From: Bacillota bacterium
GTDB taxonomy: Bacteria; Bacillota; Clostridia; Acetivibrionales; JAEZXR01
DNA: 64,000 bases
NCBI GenBank assembly: GCA_023419605.1
Contig: JAEZXR010000052.1
Location: 1 to 64,000 of the forward strand
Direction: 5' to 3'
Shown here: one piece after another, positions 1-8,260 of the stretch
Numbering within the stretch: the first letter of the stretch is position 1
Layout of the letters: every line of letters starts with the position of its first letter
Notes under the pieces: generated by a model
The model's input: the letters and a program-made list of their open reading frames with translations, nothing else
Told to the model about the DNA's origin: nothing
The model's database searches: none
Translations under genes and position numbers: made by a program

Positions 1-331
1 CGTGGATATGGTTTTGTTTCTTGACAATTCAAAACTACCACATTTGGTCTACTTATGCCTTTGTTTTACCATCTTATTGGTAATACAATTATTTACTTTT
101 CAATGCACAACACTAATTAATAAGTGAACCTATCCGCTCCTTTATTAATAGTAGTACTTGTAAGCAGGAATTTCAACCCTAAAGATAGCGGAGAAGGAAA
201 CTTTTACGGGTAAGAGGCCTGCACCGTTTCCGTATGGTGCCTCGGAAGTGATTATATAATCAAATGTGGGGCAGGTTTAAAACCTACCCCATAGCAATTA
301 TGGTTACGCGGACATACACATCTTTATCCTG
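1..331. other. intergenic, no gene seen
   Basis: No reading frame with a start and RBS is convincing here. A hairpin lies at 214-243 (GAGGC..GCACC / GGTGCCTC). A second palindrome at 267-291 (TGGGGCAGGTTT / AAAACCTACCCCA) resembles the REP family found near 4 kb, in a diverged form, and may act as a 3' end signal for the minus-strand gene that stops at 332. Confidence 0.5.
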
Positions 332-1399
332 TCATAATTTTCCCACAGCGCGCAGGGCCCTGCACACGGTATAGTAGGTCTTGGTCCCGGAAGCTCCCTT
401 TTTCAGGAGGTTTCGGCTGGTAATGGCGTTTAATCCGGAGTGTGCTTTCGGATCAGAGAGATACATGGCCAACAGACCTTTCACTATGGTTGTATGAAAC
501 TCCGAATGACGGAGAAGGGAGCAGCTTTGGAATGCCCGCTCAATAAAAAGGGAAATTCTTTCTTCACAGGTTTTCTGGTTGCGGTAATAATAGGTGAAGT
601 TAAGATCGCCCATTTCCATATCTTCCTGGGAGTCGATATAATAATCCAGGAGGATATGCAGGCCGGTAATCCAGGGGAAATAGGCAGATTCGATAGTCTC
701 CACCTCTTCGTCCGTAAGCTCCGGGTTGCAGGCAGCCGCATAGAGCATAAACATTCCGAGAGTGGAGCCGGTAGCGGCAGCAAATTCCCAGCAGGATACC
801 TCCGGGTAAGCCTCATGGTAGCTCTTTGCCCAGGTTACCAGGCGCTGCTCCCGTATCCCTTTCTCCAGATGTTTGAGGCTTTGGAGCTCGGAATACAGGC
901 TTACATACTTCTTCATAGCAGGAAGGACACTGGAGTAGGAAGGAAGCTTCCGAAGCTGAAATCTGCATTCTTCCACCAGCTTCCGCAGATAGCTGTTATC
1001 CTGTTTAAAGGGGTAATATAAATAATAATCGCGGTATTCCGATGCAGGGTCCACGGCGTCATTTAAAGCCATATGCAGCTGCCGAAAGGAGTCTTCATTG
1101 TAAACACCGGCCCGGTCACAGAGATTATCCAGATAATCGCTGATGGTCTGCAGTGAAACAATGAAGTTTGTGGCCCCTGACAGGTCTACTCCAGGGTACA
1201 GCGCATATACACTTCCCCCCTGGGCATGAAATTTCTTTGCAGTGATGCTTTCCAGTGCTTGGGTTTTTAAGGTTTCGTCCTGACATTCGCTGCAGGCCTC
1301 CACCCATCGGTCCATTTGCCTGTCAACCTGGGGAAAAACCCTCCCAACAAATTTTACTATGAGTTTTAAACCGTTATCGCATTGCACAGCCACGGGCAA
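332..1399 (-). CDS. ytpB: DUF2600 family protein, tetraprenyl-beta-curcumene synthase-like
   Basis: 355 residues, the usual length for the YtpB/DUF2600 family. In Bacillus this enzyme cyclises a long-chain polyprenyl diphosphate to a sesquarterpene found in spores. The N-terminal stretch with KKFHAQGGSVYAL followed by QTISDYLDNLCDR is the family signature, and the DYLDN acidic patch is the likely diphosphate/Mg site. A second acidic stretch, LLDYYIDSQED, lies near residue 250. The all-helical protein has no signal peptide. It stands alone on the minus strand, divergent from metG, with an RBS-like GGAGGAATT just before the ATG (reading on the minus strand). The family call is secure. The exact product is inferred, and no prenyl synthase gene is adjacent. 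Confidence 0.85.
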   Translation of the reverse strand: MPVAVQCDNGLKLIVKFVGRVFPQVDRQMDRWVEACSECQDETLKTQALESITAKKFHAQGGSVYALYPGVDLSGATNFIVSLQTISDYLDNLCDRAGVYNEDSFRQLHMALNDAVDPASEYRDYYLYYPFKQDNSYLRKLVEECRFQLRKLPSYSSVLPAMKKYVSLYSELQSLKHLEKGIREQRLVTWAKSYHEAYPEVSCWEFAAATGSTLGMFMLYAAACNPELTDEEVETIESAYFPWITGLHILLDYYIDSQEDMEMGDLNFTYYYRNQKTCEERISLFIERAFQSCSLLRHSEFHTTIVKGLLAMYLSDPKAHSGLNAITSRNLLKKGASGTKTYYTVCRALRAVGKL

Positions 1400-1493
1400 T
1401 TCCTCCTTATATCAGATACATAGAGTGTAAATTATTTCCATAGTTTTTCATACCCTTAAATTTCTTCTCACGTACCAAGTTTTTAAAAACTTC

Positions 1494-1522
1494 TTGAAAA
1501 AACAGTTTCGAATCGCTATAGT
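1494..1522 (+). promoter_or_regulatory. sigma-A promoter for metG
   Basis: TTGAAA at 1494-1499, a 17-bp spacer and TATAGT at 1517-1522. The predicted leader is about 195 nt. I looked for T-box (GGGTGGTACCGCG-like) and S-box signatures in the leader and found none. Confidence 0.6.
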
Positions 1523-1723
1523 AGTATTATTAACAAGTAAAATGCAGGCGATAATAATACCAAATAAAAATTTTAATCGGTACGTTTTATTGAAACACGC
1601 GTAACAGAAATAAAAAGCAAGATTTCTAAGCCATCTCCAGGTGCTTTATTAAAGGAAGTACAGGGATAAGTTCGTACGTGCTAGGATAAAACCATGAAAT
1701 ATTTAAAGAGGGAAGGATTATAA

Positions 1724-3700
1724 ATGGAAAACAAAACTTTTTACATTACTACACCAATTTATTATCCCAGTGACAAACTACATATCGGTCATTCCTATAC
1801 AACGGTTGCGGCAGACGCCATTGCCAGGTATAAGCGGTTAAAGGGCTATGATGTTATGTTTCTTACGGGAACAGACGAGCATGGCCAGAAAATACAGAGG
1901 AAGGCAGAAGCCAAGGGAGTTACCCCGAAGCAGTATGTCGATGAAATTGTGGATGGAATCAAAGAGCTTTGGAAGCTTATGAAAATATCCAATGACAGGT
2001 TTATAAGAACCACCGACCGGCAGCACGAGGAAGCGGTTCAAAAAATATTCAAAAAGCTATACGACCAGGGAGATATTTATAAAAGCGAATATGAGGGGTT
2101 ATATTGCACACCCTGTGAATCTTTTTGGACAAAAACCCAGCTGGTAGAGGGAAAGTGTCCCGACTGCGGCAGAGAGGTAGAAGTTACAAAGGAAGAAAGT
2201 TATTTCTTCAAGCTGTCCAAATACCAGGATGCGCTCATTAAGCACATTGAGGAAAATCCGGAATTCATACAGCCTGTATCCAGAGCCAATGAAATGATTA
2301 ATAATTTCCTGAAGCCGGGGCTGGAAGACCTGTGTGTTTCCAGAACTACATTTAATTGGGGAATTCCTGTTTCCTTTGATGACAAGCATGTTGTCTATGT
2401 ATGGATTGACGCCCTTTCCAACTATATTTCGGCACTGGGTTTCATGACAGGGCAGGATGCGGATTATAAAAAATACTGGCCTGCCGATGTGCATCTGGTA
2501 GGAAAGGAAATCGTTCGATTCCACACCATCATCTGGCCTGCCATGTTAATGGCATTGGGAGAACCTTTGCCGAAACAGGTTTTCGGCCATGGCTGGCTGC
2601 TGCTGGAAGGCGGTAAAATGTCGAAATCCAAAGGGAATGTTGTAGATCCTGTGATATTGATCCAAAAATATGGATTGGATGCTATTCGATATTTCTTGCT
2701 CAGGGAGGTTCCTTTCGGCTCTGACGGGATATTCTCCAATGAAGCGTTGATTAACCGGGTGAATTCAGACCTGGCCAATGACTTTGGCAACCTGGTAAGC
2801 CGAACCATTGCCATGATCGATAAATATTTCGGAGGGACCGTTCCGGCAGAGAGAGAAGCAGGAGAGTTTGACGAGGATTTGAAGAAAGTGGTAATGGAGG
2901 CTCCCCAGAAGGTGGAAGAGCTCATGGATAAGCTTCAATTCAGTTCTGCTCTTACTGAAATCTGGAAAGCTGTTTCCAGAACCAACAAATATATTGATGA
3001 AACCATGCCCTGGGTTCTTGCCAAGGATGAGGCAAAAAAGGCACGGTTGGCAGAAGTAATGTACAACCTGGCAGAGAGCATAAGAATCTTCTCCATTCTG
3101 ATTCAGCCTTTTATGGTTGAAACACCGGAAAAAGTATGGTATCAGTTGGGATTGAAGCAGGATGAGAATGTTGCCTGGGAAAGCGCGAAGGTCTGGGGCG
3201 GTTATCCGGCCGGTACTTCCGTAAACAAAGGAGAAATTATCTTCCCGAGGATTGACCTGAAGAAGGAGCTGGAGGAATTGGAAAAGCTGACGCCAACGGC
3301 TGCCGAGGCTGAATCGCCGAAGAAGGAAGAAAAAAAGGAAAAACCGGCGAAGGAAGAGGTAAAACCACAGGGCGGCGGGTTTATAAGCATTGATGACTTT
3401 GCGAAACTGGATCTGCGAGTGGCAAAGGTTCTGGAGGCGGAGAAGGTGGAAGGTGCCGATAAGCTGTTGAAGCTAAAATTAGAGCTGGGCAGCGAAGTGC
3501 GACAGGTAGTTTCCGGTATCGCCAAATACTATAGCCCGCAGGATTTGATCGGCAAATATGTAGTAATGATTGCAAACCTGAAACCGGTGAAGCTCAGAGG
3601 CATTGAATCACAGGGCATGATACTGGCGGCATCCAATGACAAGGATCTGGTATTGACTACGATAGACAGGCCCATCGACAGTGGATCAGAGGTGCGGTAA
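1724..3700 (+). CDS. metG: methionyl-tRNA synthetase
   Basis: Charges tRNA-Met with methionine in the cytoplasm. 658 residues, the long bacterial form. The class I HIGH-type motif is HIGHSYTT near residue 21. The zinc-knuckle cysteines (CTPC and CPDC) lie near residues 128-148, and the KMSKS loop (GGKMSKSKGN) is near residue 300. An acidic/lysine-rich linker at about 525-555 leads into a C-terminal tRNA-binding EMAP/Arc1p-like domain (FAKLDLRVAKVLEAE onward) that dimerises the enzyme. The ATG start has GGAAGG 8-9 nt upstream. It is a single-gene unit with its own promoter and an intrinsic terminator directly after the stop codon. Identity is certain. Confidence 0.97.
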   Translation: MENKTFYITTPIYYPSDKLHIGHSYTTVAADAIARYKRLKGYDVMFLTGTDEHGQKIQRKAEAKGVTPKQYVDEIVDGIKELWKLMKISNDRFIRTTDRQHEEAVQKIFKKLYDQGDIYKSEYEGLYCTPCESFWTKTQLVEGKCPDCGREVEVTKEESYFFKLSKYQDALIKHIEENPEFIQPVSRANEMINNFLKPGLEDLCVSRTTFNWGIPVSFDDKHVVYVWIDALSNYISALGFMTGQDADYKKYWPADVHLVGKEIVRFHTIIWPAMLMALGEPLPKQVFGHGWLLLEGGKMSKSKGNVVDPVILIQKYGLDAIRYFLLREVPFGSDGIFSNEALINRVNSDLANDFGNLVSRTIAMIDKYFGGTVPAEREAGEFDEDLKKVVMEAPQKVEELMDKLQFSSALTEIWKAVSRTNKYIDETMPWVLAKDEAKKARLAEVMYNLAESIRIFSILIQPFMVETPEKVWYQLGLKQDENVAWESAKVWGGYPAGTSVNKGEIIFPRIDLKKELEELEKLTPTAAEAESPKKEEKKEKPAKEEVKPQGGGFISIDDFAKLDLRVAKVLEAEKVEGADKLLKLKLELGSEVRQVVSGIAKYYSPQDLIGKYVVMIANLKPVKLRGIESQGMILAASNDKDLVLTTIDRPIDSGSEVR

Positions 3701-3703
3701 AAG

Positions 3704-3728
3704 GAAACGGGGCAACCCGTTTCTTTTT
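3704..3728 (+). terminator. intrinsic terminator after metG
   Basis: Perfect stem GAAACGGG / CCCGTTTC with a GCAA loop followed by five T. Confidence 0.9.
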
Positions 3729-3768
3729 ATATAGTTATGCTTAAATAGTGTTTTACTGGAGAGGAACT

Positions 3769-4275
3769 GTGAAATATAATCCGGATATTCATCATAGGCA
3801 GTCAATAAGGCTAAAAGGTTATAATTATAGGAACGTGGGTGCCTATTTCATTACGATATGCACTTGGGACAGGGGAAATCTGTTTGGAAAAGTTGCTGAT
3901 GGAATTATGATTTTAAATGAAAATGGAACTATCGTTGAAAATACATGGTTTGATTTGCCAAATCATAATTCAAATATTGGATTGGATGCGTTCATAATAA
4001 TGCCCAATCATGTCCACGCAATTATCACCGTAGGGGCGGGTTCCAAACCAGCCCCTACAGAGGGGATCCCATTGTCCGAAATTGTGCGTCAATTGAAAAC
4101 ATTTTCGGCAAAAAGGATAAATAATCGACGAAATACTCAGGGTACCCCTGTTTGGCAAAGAAATTATTATGAACATATTATACGGGATGAAGATGAATTG
4201 AATAAAATTCGGGAGTATATCAAAAACAATCCTGCCAATTGGGATACAGACGAAAATTTTATGGAAAATACATAA
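3769..4275 (+). CDS. REP-associated tyrosine transposase (Y1_Tnp / RAYT)
   Basis: HUH-type single-strand endonuclease of the IS200/IS605-related RAYT group, thought to mobilise REP palindromes. The protein begins KYNPDIHHRQSIRLKGYNY, a common RAYT N-terminus. It carries the HUH metal motif MPNHVHAII, and Y in NYYEHIIRDEDELNKIREYI is the likely catalytic tyrosine. I place the start at GTG 3769 rather than GTG 3748, because GGAGAGG (3758-3764) is correctly spaced only for the former; this gives 168 residues, a full-length protein. A REP palindrome lies inside the reading frame at 4030-4058 and is translated as GAGSKPAPTEG without breaking the frame. Two more REPs follow within 120 bp. Intact and probably functional. 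Confidence 0.92.
   Translation: MKYNPDIHHRQSIRLKGYNYRNVGAYFITICTWDRGNLFGKVADGIMILNENGTIVENTWFDLPNHNSNIGLDAFIIMPNHVHAIITVGAGSKPAPTEGIPLSEIVRQLKTFSAKRINNRRNTQGTPVWQRNYYEHIIRDEDELNKIREYIKNNPANWDTDENFMENT
4030..4058 (+). repeat. REP palindrome inside the RAYT coding sequence
   Basis: GTAGGGGCGGGTT / ACCAGCCCCTAC foldback. It has the same consensus as the intergenic REPs at 4293, 4361, 26341 and 26414. Its length keeps the transposase in frame. Confidence 0.85.
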
Positions 4276-4292
4276 ATTCAAACATCCTCGTA

Positions 4293-4315
4293 CGGGCGGG
4301 TTCTAAACCCGCCCG
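4293..4315 (+). repeat. REP palindrome
   Basis: CGGGCGGGTT / AAACCCGCCCG, 18 bp after the RAYT stop codon. Confidence 0.85.
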
Positions 4316-4360
4316 GTTTGTTTCCAACCAATCTGTTTTGCACCAATATTCAAGCCATCC

Positions 4361-4390
4361 AGGGCGGGTTTGGAACCCGCCCCTACAGGG
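4361..4390 (+). repeat. REP palindrome
   Basis: AGGGCGGGTT / AACCCGCCCCTAC, followed by the AGGGG tail also seen after the copy in the RAYT gene. It is the second REP in the spacer between the transposase and tatD. Confidence 0.85.
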
Positions 4391-4507
4391 GTGCGAAATT
4401 ATTATGACCTATTGTCCAGTGGACAACTATATTATATAATGAAGTATGAATAAAATCCTGTTGGGGGACGTATTCTCCCAATAATCAATAAACAACGGAG
4501 AAAATCA

Positions 4508-5275
4508 ATGCTTTTTGATACACATGCACACTTTGATGATGAAAGATTCGACGAAGACCGGTATGAAACCATAGAGAAGGTTCACGAAAGCGGAGTGGAA
4601 TATATAGTAAATGCTGCTTCGGACATGGATTCCTCTGAAACGGGAATCGCTCTGGCGGAGCGATATGATTTTATCTATGCAGCAGTGGGAGTCCATCCAC
4701 ACAATGCAGAAGAAATGGACGAAGCGAAGATCGAAAAGATAAAAAAACTGGCACAGCATAGGAAAGTGGTTGCCATCGGTGAGATCGGGCTGGATTATTA
4801 TTACGATACAGCCCCCAGAGATGTGCAGAAACACTGGTTTGCGAGACAGATTCAACTTGCAAGGGAGCTTGGACTTCCCATTATCATCCACGACAGGGAT
4901 GCTCATGAAGATACCCTGAAAATTGTCACCTCGGAAAATGCCCGTGATGTAGGAGGGGTTTTTCACTGCTATGCGGGGAGTGTAGAAATGGCTAGAGAGG
5001 TATTGGACAATAATTTTTATATTTCCCTTGGCGGCGTAGTGACTTTTAAAAATGCAAAAAAAGCAGTAGAAGTGGTGAAGTTTGCCCCTTTAGACAGGCT
5101 GCTCATAGAGACTGATTCGCCTTATCTGACCCCTGAGCCTTACAGGGGAAAAAGAAACGACTCCGGTTATGTGAGGTTGGTAGCAGAAAAGATCGCAGAA
5201 ATAAAAGGAATTCCCTTCGAAGAAGTAGCGAGGATTACTTTGGAGAACGGAAAGAAACTGTTTAGGATTAATTGA
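4508..5275 (+). CDS. tatD: TatD family metal-dependent hydrolase (DNase)
   Basis: 255 residues, normal for the YcfH/TatD family. These are cytoplasmic TIM-barrel hydrolases with 3'-5' DNase activity. Metal ligands are visible: HAH in FDTHAHFDD at the N-terminus, E in IGEIGLDYY, H in IIIHDRDAHEDT, H in VFHCYAGS and D in LIETDSPYLTPEPYRG. The ATG has GGAG 7 nt upstream. In Firmicutes, tatD (yabD) usually sits between metG and the YabE/rsmA genes. That order is kept here (metG, tatD, YabE-like gene, rsmA) but is interrupted by the transposase and by two unknown genes. Confidence 0.95.
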   Translation: MLFDTHAHFDDERFDEDRYETIEKVHESGVEYIVNAASDMDSSETGIALAERYDFIYAAVGVHPHNAEEMDEAKIEKIKKLAQHRKVVAIGEIGLDYYYDTAPRDVQKHWFARQIQLARELGLPIIIHDRDAHEDTLKIVTSENARDVGGVFHCYAGSVEMAREVLDNNFYISLGGVVTFKNAKKAVEVVKFAPLDRLLIETDSPYLTPEPYRGKRNDSGYVRLVAEKIAEIKGIPFEEVARITLENGKKLFRIN

Positions 5276-5351
5276 AAATTGAGAATTGAGAATGGAAAAT
5301 GAATAGGCAAGCAGTTCATTATCCATTTTCCATTTTCAATTCTCAATTTAT
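5270..5351. repeat. AT-rich intergenic inverted repeat (family A)
   Basis: Left arm of ATTGAAAAT/ATTGAGAAT units at 5270-5300, right arm the reverse complement at 5320-5351. It lies between the tatD stop and the RBS of the next gene. Other copies are near 6.04, 17.7, 22.3, 23.3, 24.8 and 26.5 kb, with half copies near 6.23, 16.07 and 37.76 kb. Confidence 0.85.
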
Positions 5352-5370
5352 AAAAGTTGGGGGTGTATAC

Positions 5371-6042
5371 GTGAAGAAGCTGGTTTTGGTTATGATTTGT
5401 GCGCTGGTTATGGTGCTTTTTATTGCTCTGAACTACCTTTTGTGGGACAGGGAGAATAAAATGAATATTGATGCCCGCAAGGATATTAACATTGCCACGC
5501 TGGGGAGGGAAGTAAGTAACCTGGAAGCCGCAAATGCCTCCTTAAAAGAGAAGGTGAGCAAGCTGGAAGCCGGTACGAAAACACTGGAACAGAAAAACGA
5601 AGAACTTCAGCAGGAAAAAAACAAGAGTACGGGGACCCTTGCCCAGAAGAATGAGATCATCAATCAACTCAAACAAATGATAGACACCAAGGGCTTTGAA
5701 GCAGTCATCACGAAATGGGCGGACTGCATCGACAAAGGCCAGTATGACCAGGCATATCCACTACAACTCTCCCAACTTTCAAATCAACAGAACATGACGC
5801 TAGAGGAATTTACCAACTACTATAAAACCCATATTAAGAATATAAAGATAAATGCCATAAAGCTCAACATACAAGGGGCAACGGAGGATAAAAAAGGTGA
5901 TATAGCCTTTAAGGTTTCTTTGGAGGTCAAGCGTGTGCCGAACTCTGGAAAAGCCATTTTCGAAGAAGGAAATTCCGACAAGCTGTTTACATTGGTATTT
6001 TTGAAAGAGAAGAATGTCTGGGTGATTGGAGAAATACAGTAG
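5371..6042 (+). CDS. membrane-anchored coiled-coil protein, unknown function
   Basis: Not recognised. From the GTG at 5371 (preceded by GGGGGTG) it encodes 223 residues. Residues 1-25 form one hydrophobic segment (KKLVLVMICALVMVLFIALN), so it is probably an N-terminal membrane anchor. About 35-100 is heptad-rich (LEAANASLKEKVSKLEAG, LEQKNEELQQEKNK), a clear coiled coil. About 110-223 is a compact domain that may be NTF2-like (inferred from the pattern KWADCIDKGQYDQAYPL and a beta-rich end closing with VWVIGEIQ). An upstream in-frame start at 5299 would run through the repeat and is unlikely. An intrinsic terminator follows at 6081. A role at the cell envelope is likely but unproven. Confidence 0.75.
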   Translation: MKKLVLVMICALVMVLFIALNYLLWDRENKMNIDARKDINIATLGREVSNLEAANASLKEKVSKLEAGTKTLEQKNEELQQEKNKSTGTLAQKNEIINQLKQMIDTKGFEAVITKWADCIDKGQYDQAYPLQLSQLSNQQNMTLEEFTNYYKTHIKNIKINAIKLNIQGATEDKKGDIAFKVSLEVKRVPNSGKAIFEEGNSDKLFTLVFLKEKNVWVIGEIQ

Positions 6043-6147
6043 AATTGAGAATTGAAAATGGAGAATGGAAAATGATTTTTGGACGGCGATGCCGTCCTTT
6101 TTTTGCTGGCTCTTAATTTTCAATTCTCAATTCTCCATTCTCAATTA
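6043..6147. repeat. AT-rich inverted repeat (family A) enclosing a terminator
   Basis: Arms at 6043-6074 and 6116-6147 are made of the same ATTGAGAAT/ATTGAAAAT units as at 5270. The loop holds the terminator hairpin at 6081-6104. A further half copy lies at 6232-6256, just upstream of the next gene. Confidence 0.8.
6081..6104 (+). terminator. intrinsic terminator
   Basis: GGACGGC / GCCGTCC stem, GAT loop, then seven T. It ends the transcript of the coiled-coil membrane protein gene. Confidence 0.9.
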
Positions 6148-6277
6148 CAGGGCCGCGCCGTGTCACATCTTTCTAAATAGAACATATTATGTAGGGTGGT
6201 AAATTTATGTGAGATGCCATGTAAATTGTCCATTCTCAATTTTCAATTTTCAATTCTTTACGTGGAGGGTTTGTTTT

Positions 6278-6724
6278 ATGGAGAAGGATGTTAAAAATAA
6301 GGAAGTTAAAAATGCCGGCATGAATGTAGGCTCCGATGTGTCTCCCGCATCACAGGCGCCTGCGATGCAGCAGCCTGTAATGCCGCCTATGCCGAATATG
6401 TCGCCCATGTCGATGATGCCGCAAATGCAAATGCCCATGATGCAGCAAATGCCTGGGATGAATCAATTTCCCGTGATGCAGCAGCCCATGATGCAACAGA
6501 TGCCGATGATGCAGCAAATGCCCATGATGGGGGATGGGCAAGGGTTTGAGTGTATGCCTGCCACCACTCCGGTTTGTCCGTACATGATGACCATGCAGTG
6601 TCCGATGATGTATAGTCAGGGCTGTGGACAGGGGATGTTCAGCCAGGGAATGGGGGGAATGATGCCTCCGATGTATCAGCAGCCTTTGTATATGATGTAT
6701 CCCTATATGAGTCCGAGCCGATAA
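6278..6724 (+). CDS. methionine-rich low-complexity protein, unknown
   Basis: Not recognised. 148 residues from ATG 6278 (GGAGGG upstream). After a charged N-terminus of about 20 residues, the protein is dominated by Met, Pro and Gln in short repeats (MMQQMPMMQQ, PMPNMSPMSMM). The C-terminal half adds Tyr, Gly and four cysteines (ECMPATTPVCPYMMTMQCP, SQGCGQG). It has no membrane segment or signal peptide. The composition suggests a surface or spore-coat-like structural protein or a metal (copper) binding protein; both are guesses. It is a single-gene unit with a strong terminator at 6781. The consistent codon pattern across the repeats argues that it is truly translated. Confidence 0.75.
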   Translation: MEKDVKNKEVKNAGMNVGSDVSPASQAPAMQQPVMPPMPNMSPMSMMPQMQMPMMQQMPGMNQFPVMQQPMMQQMPMMQQMPMMGDGQGFECMPATTPVCPYMMTMQCPMMYSQGCGQGMFSQGMGGMMPPMYQQPLYMMYPYMSPSR

Positions 6725-6780
6725 AAGTACATAAATTGTTTTACAAGTCCTAAAATATACTTATAAAAGTAAAAGGGGGA

Positions 6781-6813
6781 GGCCTGGAACGCCTATAATT
6801 CCAGGCCTTTTTT
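6781..6813 (+). terminator. intrinsic terminator
   Basis: GGCCTGGAA / TTCCAGGCC stem followed by six T, after the Met-rich gene. Confidence 0.92.
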
Positions 6814-6900
6814 CTGCTTTGAAAAAATTTTTAGGGGGGAGGTATAGGGTAGAATGTTTACGGTAATAATCTTACATATAACCTTATTCTGGCAATAAAT

Positions 6901-6929
6901 TTGACAAAAGGTCAATTTTGGAATAAAAT
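6901..6929 (+). promoter_or_regulatory. sigma-A promoter for the YabE-like gene
   Basis: TTGACA at 6901-6906, a 17-bp spacer and TAAAAT at 6924-6929, with the TTG start codon 42 bp further on. Confidence 0.75.
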
Positions 6930-6971
6930 AATCCCAGTCCCTTATAATATTTTAAACAGGAGGTTGGTGTA

Positions 6972-8033
6972 TTGATACCACTTGCGCAAAATATTAAAAG
7001 GTATTTTTCATTTAAAGAACTTGCAATTGTCCTACTTGCAGTTGTACTGTCCGTATCTGTGGGAGTTGCGGTTTTCCTTAGCCTGAAAAAGGAAGTCGTA
7101 ATTAATGACGATGGAAATCAGATTGCAGTTAAAACAATGAAAACTACCGTAAGAGAAGTTCTTGAACAGAACGGAATCACTTTGAGAGATATAGACTACA
7201 TAAACCTCTCTTTGGATTCCAAACTACAAAAGATGAAGAAGAATGAAATTAACATAAAAAGAGCATTTCCTGTTTACGTTCAGGTAGATGGACAGGAAGT
7301 AACACTTATGACCTACAAGGACACCGTTAAGGAAACCCTGGATGAAGGAAAGATTGTGCTTAATGAAAAGGACAGACTTGAAGGTGCAGTACTGGAAGAC
7401 AGTGTCCGAAAGGAAATGAAATTAAAAATCGTAAGGGTTACGGAACAGGAATATGCTGAGAACTTGTCTGTACCATTCAATGTAGTACGAAAAGAAAACA
7501 CCCATATGGATATGGGGAAAGAAAATGTCCTGGTTCAAGGAAATGAGGGCGTTAGAGAAAAAAAGTTCAAGATAACATTTGAAGATGGAATGGAAGTTGC
7601 CAGACAGTTGATCAGCGATGCCATCATCGCAAATCCGATCGATAAAATTATCGAGTTTGGTACCGTTCTGAATCACAAGACAGCCAGAGGCGATATTGTC
7701 AGATATAAGAATGTCCTGGATATGAGAGCTACAGCGTACACTGCATCCTATAAGGATACAGGAAAAGGGCCCGGTGACCCCGGATTTGGAATAACCGCTT
7801 CAGGTATGGCGGTTCGCAAGGGAATTATCGCTGTTGATCCAAGAGTTATTCCTCTCGGTACCAGGGTGTATGTCGAAGTAGCAGGGGATACTCCCGATTA
7901 CGGGTTTGCAGTGGCAGCCGATACGGGAGGCGCGATCAAGGGAGACTTGATTGACCTGTACTACGACGAGCAAGGGTACGTGGACAGGTGGGGTGTAAAA
8001 CGAGTAAAGGTATACATCCTGAATGACCAATAA
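6972..8033 (+). CDS. yabE: YabE-like cell-wall protein (DUF348-G5-3D domains)
   Basis: 353 residues. N-terminal membrane segment at about 14-36 (ELAIVLLAVVLSVSVGVAVF). Then come two to three DUF348 repeats (VKTMKTTVREVLEQNGI, MTYKDTVKETLDEGKI), a G5 domain at about 160-235, and a C-terminal 3D domain at about 250-350 with its three conserved aspartates (VDPRVIPLG, AADTGGAIKG, IDLYYD). The family comprises Rpf/MltA-like cell-wall remodelling proteins. Start is TTG 6972 with an ideal AGGAGG 8 nt upstream. Gene order with rsmA matches Bacillus yabE-rnmV-ksgA, but rnmV is missing here. A terminator separates it from rsmA. Confidence 0.9.
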   Translation: MIPLAQNIKRYFSFKELAIVLLAVVLSVSVGVAVFLSLKKEVVINDDGNQIAVKTMKTTVREVLEQNGITLRDIDYINLSLDSKLQKMKKNEINIKRAFPVYVQVDGQEVTLMTYKDTVKETLDEGKIVLNEKDRLEGAVLEDSVRKEMKLKIVRVTEQEYAENLSVPFNVVRKENTHMDMGKENVLVQGNEGVREKKFKITFEDGMEVARQLISDAIIANPIDKIIEFGTVLNHKTARGDIVRYKNVLDMRATAYTASYKDTGKGPGDPGFGITASGMAVRKGIIAVDPRVIPLGTRVYVEVAGDTPDYGFAVAADTGGAIKGDLIDLYYDEQGYVDRWGVKRVKVYILNDQ

Positions 8034-8171
8034 GGATACGGCACTTTGAACCTTATAATAACCCTTGGATAAAGCGTCCGGTTTTTAGGGCGATTTACCC
8101 AGGGGAAGATTTGGAACAAAAGTGACGTGTCGATAATCGGAGAGCAAAGGTAAATAAGGGGCTGATGTTCG

Positions 8172-8213
8172 TGCGACAGGAGAGAGCATTCTCAACTGTC
8201 GCATCGTTTTTTT
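8172..8213 (+). terminator. terminator with TGCGACAG stem
   Basis: TGCGACAG / CTGTCGCA stem followed by TCG and seven T. The same 8-bp stem with other loops recurs at 55083-55115 and 55891-55923. Confidence 0.85.
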
Positions 8214-8260
8214 AATGGTATAGGATGAATAAACCAATATAAATATAAGGGAGAAAAGAA

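Noticed and set aside
440..1021. 193-codon plus-strand frame
   Set aside because: Antisense to the DUF2600 gene, which has a clear family match.
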